From the NCBI GenBank assembly GCA_013297745.1, contig JAAFIM010000033.1, forward strand, positions 1 through 38,053: a DNA stretch of 38,053 nucleotides, given 5' to 3'. Below are positions 7,831 to 16,366 of the stretch, piece after piece. The notes under the pieces are model-generated. The model did no database searches. It was not told where the DNA came from and was given only the letters and a program-made list of their open reading frames with translations. The stretch comes from Chitinophagales bacterium. Its GTDB lineage: Bacteria > Bacteroidota > Bacteroidia > Chitinophagales > Saprospiraceae. How positions within the stretch are numbered: the stretch's first letter is position 1; every line of letters starts with the position of its first letter. Position numbers and translations under genes: made by a program.

Positions 7831-8994
7831 ATGCAGTTTCAATTATCTGAAGACCATTTGGCTGTGCGCCAAGCTGCGCGCGACTTTGCCCAAAATGAGC
7901 TAAAAGCGGGGGTTATAGAGCGCGACCGCGATATGAAATTTCCCACCGAACAGGTTAAACGTATGGGCGAGTTGGGATTTTTGGGGATGATGGTGGATAA
8001 CAAATACAATGGCGGGGGAATGGATACGATTTCTTACGTCATCGCTATGGAAGAACTTTCCAAAATTGATAACTCTTGCTCCGTGCTGATGTCAGTCAAT
8101 AACTCTTTAGTTTGCTGGGGGTTGGAAACTTACGGCACAGAAGCACAAAAACAGGCTTATTTGACCAAATTGGCTACAGGCGAATGGATTGGTTCTTTCT
8201 GCTTGTCCGAACCCGAAGCTGGTTCTGATGCGACCTCGCAAAGTACTACAGCCATAGATATGGGCGATTATTACCTACTCAATGGTACCAAAAACTGGAT
8301 TACCAACGGGGGAAGTTCTAGCGTGCATTTGGTTATCGCCCAAACGGATGCAGCCAAAGGCTCTCGTGGTATCAACGCGCTTATCGTGGATACTTCTTGG
8401 GAGGGGGTTATCATCGGCGCAAAAGAGGATAAATTAGGTATTCGCTCTTCCGATACCCACACGATTATGTACCAAGATGTAAAAGTGCCAAAAGCCAACC
8501 GCATCGGCGAGGAGGGTTTTGGGTTCAAATTTGCTATGCAAGTACTGGCTGGGGGAAGAATTGGTATAGCTGCCCAAGCTTTGGGGATAGCGGCTGGTGC
8601 TTATGAATTGGCTGCTGCTTATGCCAAAGAGCGCAAAGCATTCGGCAAACCTATTATCGAACACCAAGCTATAGCTTTCAAATTGGCGACAATGGCCACA
8701 GAAATAGAAGCTGCTCGCCTAATGGTTTATCGCGCTGCTTGGCTAAAAGACCAACATTTAGATTATGTTATGGCAAGTTCTATGGCTAAATTGTACGCTT
8801 CAGAAGTGGCGATGCGCCACACAGTAGAAGCGGTGCAAATACACGGCGGTTATGGCTTTGTCAAAGAATATCACGTGGAGCGTTTGATGCGCGATGCCAA
8901 AATCACCCAAATTTACGAGGGTACATCAGAAGTACAAAATATCGTTATCGGCAGAGAAATAGCAAAAGGAAATTTATACCTTCCCGTTAGATAA
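7831..8994 (+). CDS. Acyl-CoA dehydrogenase (short-chain type)
   Basis: A 387-residue FAD enzyme of the usual length. The N-terminal helical domain starts FQLSEDHLAVRQAARDFA. The middle beta domain has the signatures CLSEPEAGSDA and LNGTKNWITNGG. The C-terminal helical domain has GGRIGIAAQALGIA, QIHGGYGF and IYEGTSEVQ, with the expected catalytic base at E363. It closely resembles butyryl-CoA dehydrogenases, which oxidise acyl-CoA to trans-2-enoyl-CoA in beta-oxidation or branched-chain amino-acid breakdown and pass electrons to ETF. It is the last gene of the cdd cluster and is followed by a strong terminator. The exact chain length cannot be read from the sequence. Confidence 0.93.
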   Translation: MQFQLSEDHLAVRQAARDFAQNELKAGVIERDRDMKFPTEQVKRMGELGFLGMMVDNKYNGGGMDTISYVIAMEELSKIDNSCSVLMSVNNSLVCWGLETYGTEAQKQAYLTKLATGEWIGSFCLSEPEAGSDATSQSTTAIDMGDYYLLNGTKNWITNGGSSSVHLVIAQTDAAKGSRGINALIVDTSWEGVIIGAKEDKLGIRSSDTHTIMYQDVKVPKANRIGEEGFGFKFAMQVLAGGRIGIAAQALGIAAGAYELAAAYAKERKAFGKPIIEHQAIAFKLATMATEIEAARLMVYRAAWLKDQHLDYVMASSMAKLYASEVAMRHTVEAVQIHGGYGFVKEYHVERLMRDAKITQIYEGTSEVQNIVIGREIAKGNLYLPVR

Positions 8995-9003
8995 TATACC
9001 CAC

Positions 9004-9044
9004 AAAAAAACCTACCTCGTCAATCGCACAAGGTAGGTTTTTTT
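9004..9044 (+). terminator. Rho-independent terminator after the acyl-CoA dehydrogenase gene
   Basis: AAAAAAACCTACCT (9004-9017) and AGGTAGGTTTTTTT (9031-9044) form a perfect stem with a 13-nt loop and a T tract, nine bases after the stop codon. Confidence 0.9.
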
Positions 9045-9096
9045 ATTTTTAATAATAGACTTATTGGGTGTTGGTAAAAGTATAGAAAAATAGCTC

Positions 9097-9191
9097 GCGG
9101 ATTACACAGATTTTACAGATAATCACCGATTTTTTCCAAACATCATCAATAAAAATTTGTGCGGAATCCGTTTAATCTGTGTAATCTGTGC
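9097..9191. repeat. Imperfect inverted repeat (GATTACACAGATT family)
   Basis: GATTACACAGATT (9100-9112) and its exact reverse complement AATCTGTGTAATC (9174-9186) flank a 61-nt centre, with further partial pairing inside. It lies between convergent genes, beyond the terminator. It looks like a dispersed intergenic repeat; no ORF. Confidence 0.65.
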
Positions 9192-9239
9192 GCCAAACTT
9201 TTGCACTTGACAATTTTTTTTCTACAAATTAGATAAAAA

Positions 9240-10274
9240 CTAATCCCCGAACAAAAACTGCATCGTATCCACCCCGTCGGCAAAATCCACCAAACGCGGT
9301 TTTTGACAATCGCCCAACTTAACCGTTTCAATCCCGTTTATATCAAAGTTAGCCGCTATACACTGCAAAGATGGCAAATTATTTGTCAACGCTGCCACCA
9401 AATCGTCTATATTCGGATAAAATTCATAGTTGAGGGTAGCAATGCGAGACTGAAAAGATTTACTCTCCAACAGTACCAAACAATCGTTTAAATAATGTAC
9501 ATCTCTATTCAATAAAAAGATAGAGCGGTTATAATCAAAATTATTTGCGTACTTGGTATGGTTGCAAATATCTTTATAATTATCCAAAATGCGCAATAAG
9601 TTGGCAATATCATAGCCCTGTGGCAAGTATAACTTCGCTACCGAGCGACAACCCAACCCAAAATATCTGAAAATATCCATCCCCAAACTCATCAACTCGC
9701 TTTCAGTTTCCTGCCCGTTGAGTATGGCTACAGAGTTGCGGTTTTTTCTAATCAAACGGGGTACGTGCCCAAAATACTGCTCAAAATATACGCTGCTGTT
9801 GTCGCTGCCTGTGGCAATAACCCTGTCGTAATTTTTCAACTTTTCTACTATCTGCAAATCCTCTTCAGCCGCTTGCGGGCAATGTTGCCAGATAAATTCT
9901 ATAGCCGCACGCATCAAAACGCTGTCCTTTTCCGACAATTTTACCCTCAACTTTGCCCCAGCCAACCAGCCACAAACCAAATCGTGAAAACCAACCAACG
10001 GCACGTTCCCCGCCATTACCAACCCCACTGTGGGCGTTTCGCGGTTATCAGTTTGGCAAAAAGGATAAGCGGCACAAAATTGCTCTAATGCTGCTTTGTT
10101 CAACCATTGCTGGCTTATACTTTCCATAGCTGCCCAGCTGTTGGCGGGCGTAAACCAATTATTGACGGCATAAGCCTTAGCCAACAACTCCTTAAAATTA
10201 TCCCTACCTTGTCGCCAATACGCTCCCAACGCACATAAGGTTTCTATACGCTGCCCCAACGATATTTTGTTCAT
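9240..10274 (-). CDS. LuxC-type acyl-CoA reductase
   Basis: A 344-residue protein of the LuxC/acyl-CoA reductase family, a branch of the aldehyde dehydrogenase fold that reduces an acyl-CoA or acyl thioester to the aldehyde with NADPH. Supporting features are LVMAGNVPLVGFHD (about 85-98), VIATGSDNSS as the nucleotide-binding region, RKNRNSVAIL, and YFGLGCRSVAKLY with the probable nucleophile C209. Such stand-alone LuxC-like genes are common in Bacteroidota without lux genes, and their substrates are not established. The start is 12 bp after the dapF stop, so it is probably the last gene of the same operon. No function linking it to lysine or peptidoglycan synthesis is evident. Confidence 0.8.
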   Translation of the reverse strand: MNKISLGQRIETLCALGAYWRQGRDNFKELLAKAYAVNNWFTPANSWAAMESISQQWLNKAALEQFCAAYPFCQTDNRETPTVGLVMAGNVPLVGFHDLVCGWLAGAKLRVKLSEKDSVLMRAAIEFIWQHCPQAAEEDLQIVEKLKNYDRVIATGSDNSSVYFEQYFGHVPRLIRKNRNSVAILNGQETESELMSLGMDIFRYFGLGCRSVAKLYLPQGYDIANLLRILDNYKDICNHTKYANNFDYNRSIFLLNRDVHYLNDCLVLLESKSFQSRIATLNYEFYPNIDDLVAALTNNLPSLQCIAANFDINGIETVKLGDCQKPRLVDFADGVDTMQFLFGD

Positions 10275-10286
10275 TTTTTTTATCTT

Positions 10287-11066
10287 TTAGTCCATTTCTA
10301 TTATGCCATCAAAAACCCATTCCGCGCCCCCTTCCAACCATATATCCTCATAGCCGTTTGCCGTTTTTGCAAACTTTACCCCCAATTCGCCCCCTTTTGT
10401 ATGGATTACAACGGGGCTTTTTTGTTTATACACGTGATTGGCTACTATAGCCGCCGCTACAGCTCCTGTGCCACAAGCCCACGTTTCGCTTTCTACCCCA
10501 CGTTCGTAAGTGGCTACTTTCAATTCTGTTGCGCTGGCTTCTACAAAGTTCACATTAACCCCTTCTGCGGCAAACTGCTCATTATATCTAATCGCCTTGC
10601 CCTCTTTTTCTACCGCCACGAGCGACAAATTTTTGACCAGCTTTACATAATGTGGCGACCCCGTGTTGAGCAGCCAATCTTTGCCACAATTTGCACAATG
10701 GCTGACCGCTTGCATCTGCAAAGCTACCAAATTTTTTTTAAGTATGCCTTTATGCGCCCCATCTACCGCCAAAAAATTAGCCTCCCTTTTTATCCAACCC
10801 ACCCGCGCGGCAAACGCTACAATACAACGCCCCCCGTTGCCACACATACTGCTTTGATTTCCGTCCGAATTGTAGTAAATCATCTCAAAATCATAACCTG
10901 CGCGCCTCTTCAACAAAATAAGCCCGTCCGCGCCAATCCCAAAACGGCGATGGCATAAATGCGCCACTTTTTTATCATCCAACCAAGCCGATACTCTATC
11001 TTGAGCATCAACTATCATAATAAAATCGTTGCCCGCTCCTTGATACTTGCTAAAATTAATCCGCAT
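10287..11066 (-). CDS. dapF: Diaminopimelate epimerase
   Basis: A 259-residue DapF, which converts LL- to meso-diaminopimelate for lysine and peptidoglycan synthesis. Both catalytic cysteines of the two-base mechanism are present: C75 in MCGNGGRC and C198 in WACGTGA. Other family motifs are KYQGAGNDFI at the start, GIGADGLI, NSDGNQ and NTGSPHY. Its length is near the short end for the family but no domain is missing. It is preceded by a small charged protein (53-bp gap) and followed by the LuxC-type reductase, all on minus. Confidence 0.95.
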   Translation of the reverse strand: MRINFSKYQGAGNDFIMIVDAQDRVSAWLDDKKVAHLCHRRFGIGADGLILLKRRAGYDFEMIYYNSDGNQSSMCGNGGRCIVAFAARVGWIKREANFLAVDGAHKGILKKNLVALQMQAVSHCANCGKDWLLNTGSPHYVKLVKNLSLVAVEKEGKAIRYNEQFAAEGVNVNFVEASATELKVATYERGVESETWACGTGAVAAAIVANHVYKQKSPVVIHTKGGELGVKFAKTANGYEDIWLEGGAEWVFDGIIEMD

Positions 11067-11119
11067 ATTGCCATTTTATTTTTGTAGCTTCAATCGCATA
11101 TATTTTATCAAAGCTTAAT

Positions 11120-11317
11120 TTACTCATTATCCGCCTCTTTTTTCTCCTCCTCGGCTGGTTTGTCTGTTTTTTCGGGGATATTTTTGTTTAGGAATTGGTT
11201 GAGCGCTTCATTGCTCATATTTTTTTCCAATTGGCCAAACTTATTGATGCGTATCTCAAAGTTTTTTATCTCTTTGTGCACCTTTCCTTTCTCGCGCTTT
11301 GGTTTTTTTTCGCTCAT
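11120..11317 (-). CDS. Small, highly charged hypothetical protein
   Basis: A 65-residue protein, lysine-rich at the start (MSEKKPKREKGKVHKEIK) and acidic at the end (EEEKKEADNE), with a central stretch FEIRINKFGQLEKNMSNEALNQFLNK that looks structured. The start is 14 bp downstream of the stop of the preceding gene and it sits inside a four-gene minus-strand cluster, which supports it being real. The combination of FEIRINKFGQL and a short disordered acidic tail occurs in small Bacteroidota proteins of unknown role. No function is proposed. Confidence 0.7.
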   Translation of the reverse strand: MSEKKPKREKGKVHKEIKNFEIRINKFGQLEKNMSNEALNQFLNKNIPEKTDKPAEEEKKEADNE

Positions 11318-11331
11318 AGTTGGGGAGGGGG

Positions 11332-12258
11332 TTATACCAATTTATTAATTTCAATCTCAATCTCTTTTATCTGCTCGCGTTCTAATCTAAAATTTTGCAC
11401 AGAGTAAGCCACATAACCAGCCGCCCGAACTTCCAGCGTATAATTGCCCGCTTCTACCTCTATATAAAATTCCCCTTTGTCGTTGCTCACCGTCTCAAAC
11501 CCGCTTGGCATCAAACGGATAATAGCCGAACTGACCAAATTGCCGTCTTCACTTTTTACCAGCCCAGATAAATAAGCGATGTTCTCATTAACGGCTGTAT
11601 TGCGCAACAAACTCAAGTCAAAAAAGTCGCAAATTCTATCTGATTGATGCTGAAAATGATGCATCAATTGCCCCAAAATTCCATACAATACCCAGCAAGT
11701 CGCTTGCCGTTGAGCTTCCAAATCGCTACTCAATTGATAATTAAGCCCCTCGTATTCTTGCTGCTTCTTGCGCGTTTGGGCTATAGTATCGTAAAAATTC
11801 TTCACCTCCAATTGGGTTTGAGCCAAAGGGGCAAAATCTTCCAACGACATTGCCAACGTCTTGATAGCGTTCAAACGGCTTTCATAATTGCCGCCCAAAA
11901 AAGGGCTGCGTTTGTTGGGGAAAATCATCCGCTCTTCGGCACTGTCTTCTACATACACAGCCCTTACCGCCCCTTCCCAACGTCTGACCTCCAACGCTAT
12001 ACTTTCCAATTGGGTTTCAAATCGGTTGGTATGCCCCTCATAAAAATTTTGCACCTTGTTCTTTTGCGCCATCAACTCTTGATATGACTCGTAAGCGGGG
12101 CGAAAACTGGCGTACATAGCGGCTAAATTTCTATCCGACTGCGCTCCAGCCGATAGCTTTGAAAATGTATCTTCAAACAAAATCAACGCTTTCTTTTGCG
12201 AACCAGCCGTTTGATTAAGGAATACATTGTTGGCATAAACCCAATTTTTTTTAGACAT
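11332..12258 (-). CDS. Helical-domain protein with carboxypeptidase-regulatory-like C-terminus
   Basis: A 308-residue protein without signal peptide or membrane helix. Residues 1 to about 220 are predicted to be mostly helical, with motifs WEGAVR (94-99), IFP (112-114) and DFFDLSLLR (211-219). Residues about 228-308 read as a carboxypeptidase-regulatory-like beta-sandwich (LSGLVKSEDG, NDKGEFYIEVEAGNYTLEVRAAGY). The helical part is clearly related to the first ~220 residues of the gene at 27655-28614, where the same motifs occur at almost the same positions. I do not recognise this domain. The regulatory-like domain is normally found on exported proteins, so its presence on a protein with no export signal is unusual. 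It is the first gene of the cluster leading into dapF. Confidence 0.75.
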   Translation of the reverse strand: MSKKNWVYANNVFLNQTAGSQKKALILFEDTFSKLSAGAQSDRNLAAMYASFRPAYESYQELMAQKNKVQNFYEGHTNRFETQLESIALEVRRWEGAVRAVYVEDSAEERMIFPNKRSPFLGGNYESRLNAIKTLAMSLEDFAPLAQTQLEVKNFYDTIAQTRKKQQEYEGLNYQLSSDLEAQRQATCWVLYGILGQLMHHFQHQSDRICDFFDLSLLRNTAVNENIAYLSGLVKSEDGNLVSSAIIRLMPSGFETVSNDKGEFYIEVEAGNYTLEVRAAGYVAYSVQNFRLEREQIKEIEIEINKLV

Positions 12259-12326
12259 AACTTTAGCTTTTTGACCAAATGATAAAATAATTTTATGAAG
12301 TCCAACGGTTTAACCCTTGTACAGCG

Positions 12327-12334
12327 CAAAGATA
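12327..12334 (-). promoter_or_regulatory. TAnnTTTG element upstream of the helical-domain/dapF cluster
   Basis: TATCTTTG on minus, about 70 bp before the start at 12258. No matching -33 TTTG is visible, so this is a weaker candidate than the others. Confidence 0.4.
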
Positions 12335-12839
12335 ATGCTTTTTTTGATAATAAAAACATTTATATCATTTTTTTTGCGCAAATATGGATAAAAAAGCCAA
12401 ATAGTTTAAATTTTTTTAAAAAATGACCTTTTAAGTGCCAAGGCTAAAATATAACTTACGGCAGTTTTGTGTTGGAAAAAACTCCCATTTTATAAAATAA
12501 AATTCAAATCCTAATCAAAAAACTCCCATTTTATTCAATTTGATAGCGTTCCGTTGCAACAGATTAGCGTCGCAAGCTATTTGATAGGGTTTTGTTGCTA
12601 CCCAATAGGGTTTTATTTTATATATTGAAAGTTGGTTGCAAATTTACTTATCCGCAAGGTTTGCGCTGCCGTTGTGGCGCATTTATACCCCGCCGCAACT
12701 TTAAAAACGGTAGCGATATTCAATTTGTTACGTTCAAAATAAATAAATAGCCAATCAGCAGCAACGGGCTTTTATCGTATGAATAAAAATTAATACAAGA
12801 ATATACAACACAAGAATAAATTTATTCAATTTTAATAGC
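12335..12839. other. Gene-free AT-rich intergenic region
   Basis: About 500 bp between divergent genes. It holds no ORF I can support. AAAAACTCCCATTTTAT occurs twice around 12477-12536, and GATAGCGTT / GATAGGGTT and CAATAGGGTTTTAT are related short motifs. Just left of it, at 12302-12318, CAACGGTTTAACCCTTG looks like a decayed piece of the CAACGGGTTAAAACCCGTTG palindrome found in the MITE-like elements. No tRNA or recognisable riboswitch is visible. Confidence 0.5.
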
Positions 12840-12867
12840 TTTGTTTGGCAAAAAAGCCTTACCTTTG
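12840..12867 (+). promoter_or_regulatory. Promoter of the CHAT-domain gene
   Basis: TTTG at 12840-12843, 16-nt spacer, TACCTTTG at 12860-12867. Transcription would start near 12875, which rules out the in-frame TTG at 12845 and supports the ATG at 12902. Confidence 0.55.
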
Positions 12868-12901
12868 CTTTCGTTTTCCTAACCATTTACAATTTTATAA
12901 A

Positions 12902-15889
12902 ATGCGTCTTTACCCCATATTGTTATCTATTGCATTATTGTTATCCGTTGCGCCCGTTTTGTCCGCTCAAGGCAAGGCAACGGATTTATCCCCGACGGGG
13001 GTATTGGAGTGGCAAGCGTTGAAAGAAATCTCCAAAAACAATTTTTTGGAAGCGGCCAATTTATACGAAAAAGCGGCAGCGTTGGCAAAAAGCCAAAACA
13101 ACCCGTTACAATTTTATTACCGCCATTGCCAAGCCTCCAACCTAATAGGTTTGAAAAATAAGGCTGAAGTTCAAGCCATTTATGCCCAAAATAATACCGA
13201 GTTGGCGTTGGCTGGATTAGACCAATCGGGATGGGCGTGTTTCTCTTTGATGGCAAAATATAACCTACAAAATGATTTCGTTCGCAGCGACTCTTTAAAT
13301 TATTATGTGGGAAAAATGCAGACCGCAGCCGAAGATTGGGATTTGAGCCCAGAATATAATTTCGTGCGTGCGTTGTTGTGCAAATCCATTTTTTATCATT
13401 ACAGCAAGCTACAGCAAGCCGAAACAGCGTATAAATATATGTTGCAGGCGTACAATCTTATCAATAGCCCTGAATGGAAATTTAGTTATGTAGGGGTAGA
13501 AATCAGCCAGTTGTATATTATGTCGGCTATGTATGCGGATAAAACCAGCAGCGAGTTGAAAAAATTAAACAATGATTTAATCAACGTATGCGCTCAAAAT
13601 AGCCCTCAAATGGATGTGGTGGCGGCAAGGTTTGTCAAAGCCAATTATATACAGGCTTATATTAAACGCGATACCAGCGAAATTCGCCGCCAACAGCAAA
13701 TTTATACCCAAATGGTGCAAAAAGTATTACAGCCGCAATCGTTGGAAATGGCTAACTATTATAATGATTTGGCTATGGTTGAGAATACTATATTCAAGAA
13801 TCCGCTAAAAGCGTGGGAGTTTGCCACCAAAGGGATGGCAATTTTGGAAAATTTGAACTCACCGCTTGCGCGAACCAACTTGGGGATAAGTTCCCGCACG
13901 ATAGGCGACGCGTTCAATAACCCCAAAAATCCTATGTACAATGTAGCACAAGCCAAATTTTATTATAAAAAATCAGCCAACGCTTTGCTTAACCCCAATT
14001 ATCAGCTGAAAGGAGAAAATGACTTTCCCGATTTCAGCAAGGCGGAAGTATATTGTCATAATGAGATAATTATGTTGTACAGTATGCAAGGGTTTTTCAA
14101 CGCCGACTTTCCCGATTACGAAAAAAATCCCACTTTATCCGCCAAAAATAAGCTGTTGGGCTTGAGTTTAAACGCTTTATCGTTGTTGGAGCGGCACAGA
14201 GAAAAGGCGGCAAATGAAGCGGATTTGAAGCATTGGGAAGAGTTATATTTTAAAACGAATAAAAACTTGGGCGAAATTCATTACGTTTGGTATCAAAAAA
14301 ATAAATCACAAGCTGATTTAGACCAATTGTTGCATTATAGCGAACAGTACAAAGGGACAAAAATGCGCAGGCATCTGAACGAAGAAAGGGCTTTTGTGTT
14401 GGCTAAAATTAACCCCGCGGATGTAAATGGGTACAAACGGCTTAAGTCCGAGCGAGAAGATGCTTTGTTGCAATATCACCAAGAGACAGAAAACGGGAAT
14501 AAAGAAAAATCCAGTTATTTTTTGGAGGTTTATTACACCAAATCGAAAAGAATGGGCGAGTTGCAGAACAAATTTAAGCAAGATTATCCTTTGTACGCCA
14601 AACTGTTGGCACAAGCCAAAAATAAAACTTTGGTTGAGTTGCAGCAAACTTTAACCCCCGATATGTTAATGCTGAACTATTTCCATTACAAAAAAGCCGA
14701 TGGGATTTTAATGTTGAGCAAAGACAGCGTTTGGGTACAGTTGAGAAATACCAGCAACGATACCAATTTGATAAGCTGGTCAGCCGTAGCCAATATGCTG
14801 AAAAACCCCAGCAGCGAAACCGATATACAAAACACAGAACGGGCTATTTTGGCGCGCAATTTGTGGGGGATAGGGCAAACCTTATTGCCCAACGAAGCGA
14901 CTTGGCAAGCAAAGGGGATAAAGCGGTTGTTGATAGTGCCGCATAGTTTTTTGTCAATTTTACCCTTTGAGTTGTTATTGACTTCAGAGTTGGAAAATAA
15001 TACCCCGTACAAGGAGTTTCCTTTTCTGTTGAAAAAATACGCGATACAATACGCCCCTTCAGCCACTTTGTGGGCAGAAACCAAACAAATGTCAGCCCAA
15101 AACGTCAATAATGGGAAGATATTAGCCTTTGCTCCCACCTATCAAAACGCAGCCGCAACGGACAAAAGGGCGGTATTGAGTGGGGGATTGAGAGAAAATT
15201 TAAGCGAGTTGAAAGGGGCGGTAAAAGAGTTGCAAAATTTAGAAAAATATTATTACGGCGATTATCTGTACGGAGAGGCAGCCAATGAGGCGGGGTTTAA
15301 AGATAAAATAAATCAAAATTACGCCATTTATCACTTGGCTATGCACGGGCTACTGAATGAAGATAAACCCGCTTTGTCTGCTTTGGTTTTTAGCGAGCAA
15401 AAAGGAAGTGCGGAAGATGATTTTTTGACCTCATTAGAAATAGCACAATTATCTTTTCGCAGCCAATTGACGGTTTTGTCCGCTTGCGAAACTGCTGCGG
15501 GGCAGATGCAAATCAATGAAGGCGCGTTGAGTTTGGCGCGTTATTTTATGCACGGAGCTTCGCCTGCGGTTGTAGCCACCCGTTGGCAGGTAAATGATGC
15601 GACGACGGCTTTTATTATGCAGAATTTTTATAAGGGATTGTACGAAGGAAAAGCTATAAGTGAGGCGATGAGAGCGGCACAGTTGTCGTATCTTGCCCAA
15701 GCCAAAGGGGACGCAGCGCATCCTTTTTATTGGGCTGCTTTTATGAATATAGGCGATGCGGATAAAAGCGTATATTTGGCGGACAAAAACTGGGCGATGC
15801 GATATTTGATAATTTTTGGCTCGGTGGGTTTGTCTATCATTGGTTTTGGCTGGTGGAAATATAGAAGAATAAATAGAAAAGCTGCTTAA
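12902..15889 (+). CDS. Membrane-anchored TPR-CHAT domain protein
   Basis: A 995-residue protein with a signal peptide (MRLYPILLSIALLLSVAPVLSAQG), a long helical region of TPR-like repeats (about 30-600) and a C-terminal CHAT domain. CHAT is a caspase/separase-like protease fold. Its dyad is intact: His in LAMHG (about 816) and Cys in LSACETAAG (about 863). IVPHSFLSILPFELLL and VVATRWQVND are also typical. A single helix (about 968-986, YLIIFGSVGLSIIGFGWW) is followed by basic residues, so the protein is probably periplasmic and anchored by its C-terminus. Bacteroidota carry many such proteins next to secretion or signalling genes. Here the neighbours give no partner: a divergent dapF cluster and a downstream PhoD-like gene. 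The substrate is unknown. Confidence 0.85.
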   Translation: MRLYPILLSIALLLSVAPVLSAQGKATDLSPTGVLEWQALKEISKNNFLEAANLYEKAAALAKSQNNPLQFYYRHCQASNLIGLKNKAEVQAIYAQNNTELALAGLDQSGWACFSLMAKYNLQNDFVRSDSLNYYVGKMQTAAEDWDLSPEYNFVRALLCKSIFYHYSKLQQAETAYKYMLQAYNLINSPEWKFSYVGVEISQLYIMSAMYADKTSSELKKLNNDLINVCAQNSPQMDVVAARFVKANYIQAYIKRDTSEIRRQQQIYTQMVQKVLQPQSLEMANYYNDLAMVENTIFKNPLKAWEFATKGMAILENLNSPLARTNLGISSRTIGDAFNNPKNPMYNVAQAKFYYKKSANALLNPNYQLKGENDFPDFSKAEVYCHNEIIMLYSMQGFFNADFPDYEKNPTLSAKNKLLGLSLNALSLLERHREKAANEADLKHWEELYFKTNKNLGEIHYVWYQKNKSQADLDQLLHYSEQYKGTKMRRHLNEERAFVLAKINPADVNGYKRLKSEREDALLQYHQETENGNKEKSSYFLEVYYTKSKRMGELQNKFKQDYPLYAKLLAQAKNKTLVELQQTLTPDMLMLNYFHYKKADGILMLSKDSVWVQLRNTSNDTNLISWSAVANMLKNPSSETDIQNTERAILARNLWGIGQTLLPNEATWQAKGIKRLLIVPHSFLSILPFELLLTSELENNTPYKEFPFLLKKYAIQYAPSATLWAETKQMSAQNVNNGKILAFAPTYQNAAATDKRAVLSGGLRENLSELKGAVKELQNLEKYYYGDYLYGEAANEAGFKDKINQNYAIYHLAMHGLLNEDKPALSALVFSEQKGSAEDDFLTSLEIAQLSFRSQLTVLSACETAAGQMQINEGALSLARYFMHGASPAVVATRWQVNDATTAFIMQNFYKGLYEGKAISEAMRAAQLSYLAQAKGDAAHPFYWAAFMNIGDADKSVYLADKNWAMRYLIIFGSVGLSIIGFGWWKYRRINRKAA

Positions 15890-15917
15890 GCTATAATAAG
15901 TAAATTTATAAAAAATA

Positions 15918-15961
15918 AAAACCAACTTCAGGGATAAAAAATAAAACTGAAGTTGGTTTTT
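15918..15961 (+). terminator. Terminator after the CHAT-domain gene
   Basis: AAAACCAACTTCAG (15918-15931) pairs perfectly with CTGAAGTTGGTTTT (15947-15960), followed by a T tract. Confidence 0.9.
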
Positions 15962-15983
15962 TTATTTTAAAAGCGTACTTTTG
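15953..15983 (+). promoter_or_regulatory. Candidate promoter of the PhoD-like gene
   Basis: TTG at 15953-15955, inside the preceding terminator stem, 20-nt spacer, TACTTTTG at 15976-15983. If used, it gives a leader of about 375 nt that contains a dispersed repeat. Confidence 0.4.
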
Positions 15984-16059
15984 CCCCCTGTATTAAATTA
16001 AAGTGGTGTTTTTTAATTTTATACTTTGCGCTATTTGGGTATAAAGCATTATCTCTGAA

Positions 16060-16340
16060 ATTTTTTAACGGCTTACGCCTAAAATTTCATTATTATTACT
16101 TTTTTGGTGGCAAAAAAGTAACCAAAAAAACCAACGCCAAAAAGGCGTTTTTGCTTGTTTTACTTCATTACATTGCGCAAAAAGCGCAAAACCGTCGCTA
16201 CAAGCCGACGTTTTTTGCTTTGCAAAAAAACTACGGCACTCGCTTTGCTCGTTTGGTCGTCTTTCCGCGACATACGCTGGTTTTGGCGTCGCACAGCGCA
16301 ACAAATAAACTTTTGGACACTTTGGTAATTTTTTAATCAA
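16060..16340. repeat. Dispersed-repeat-like intergenic block (GGCAAAAAAGTAACCAAAAAA type)
   Basis: The gene-free stretch 15962-16366 contains TTTTTTGGTGGCAAAAAAG followed by TAACCAAAAAAACC, then a run of small inverted repeats: AACGCCAAAAAGGCGTTT, TTGCGCAAAAAGCGCAA, CGTCGCTACAAGCCGACG. Short ORFs open here on both strands but have low-complexity translations and no start signals. This type of sequence is common between genes and often misannotated as protein. I assign it as non-coding repeat DNA. Confidence 0.5.
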
Positions 16341-16366
16341 ACTAAATATAAAAAAATAAAAACAAT

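Noticed and set aside
9240-10274. Bioluminescence gene luxC
   Set aside because: The family matches, but no luxABDE genes are near; the symbol would mislead.
12845-12901. TTG start of the CHAT-domain gene
   Set aside because: It overlaps the promoter; the ATG at 12902 begins a signal peptide.
16151-16336. Small protein genes in the repeat block before the PhoD-like gene
   Set aside because: Translations are repeat-derived, frames open on both strands, and no start signal is visible.
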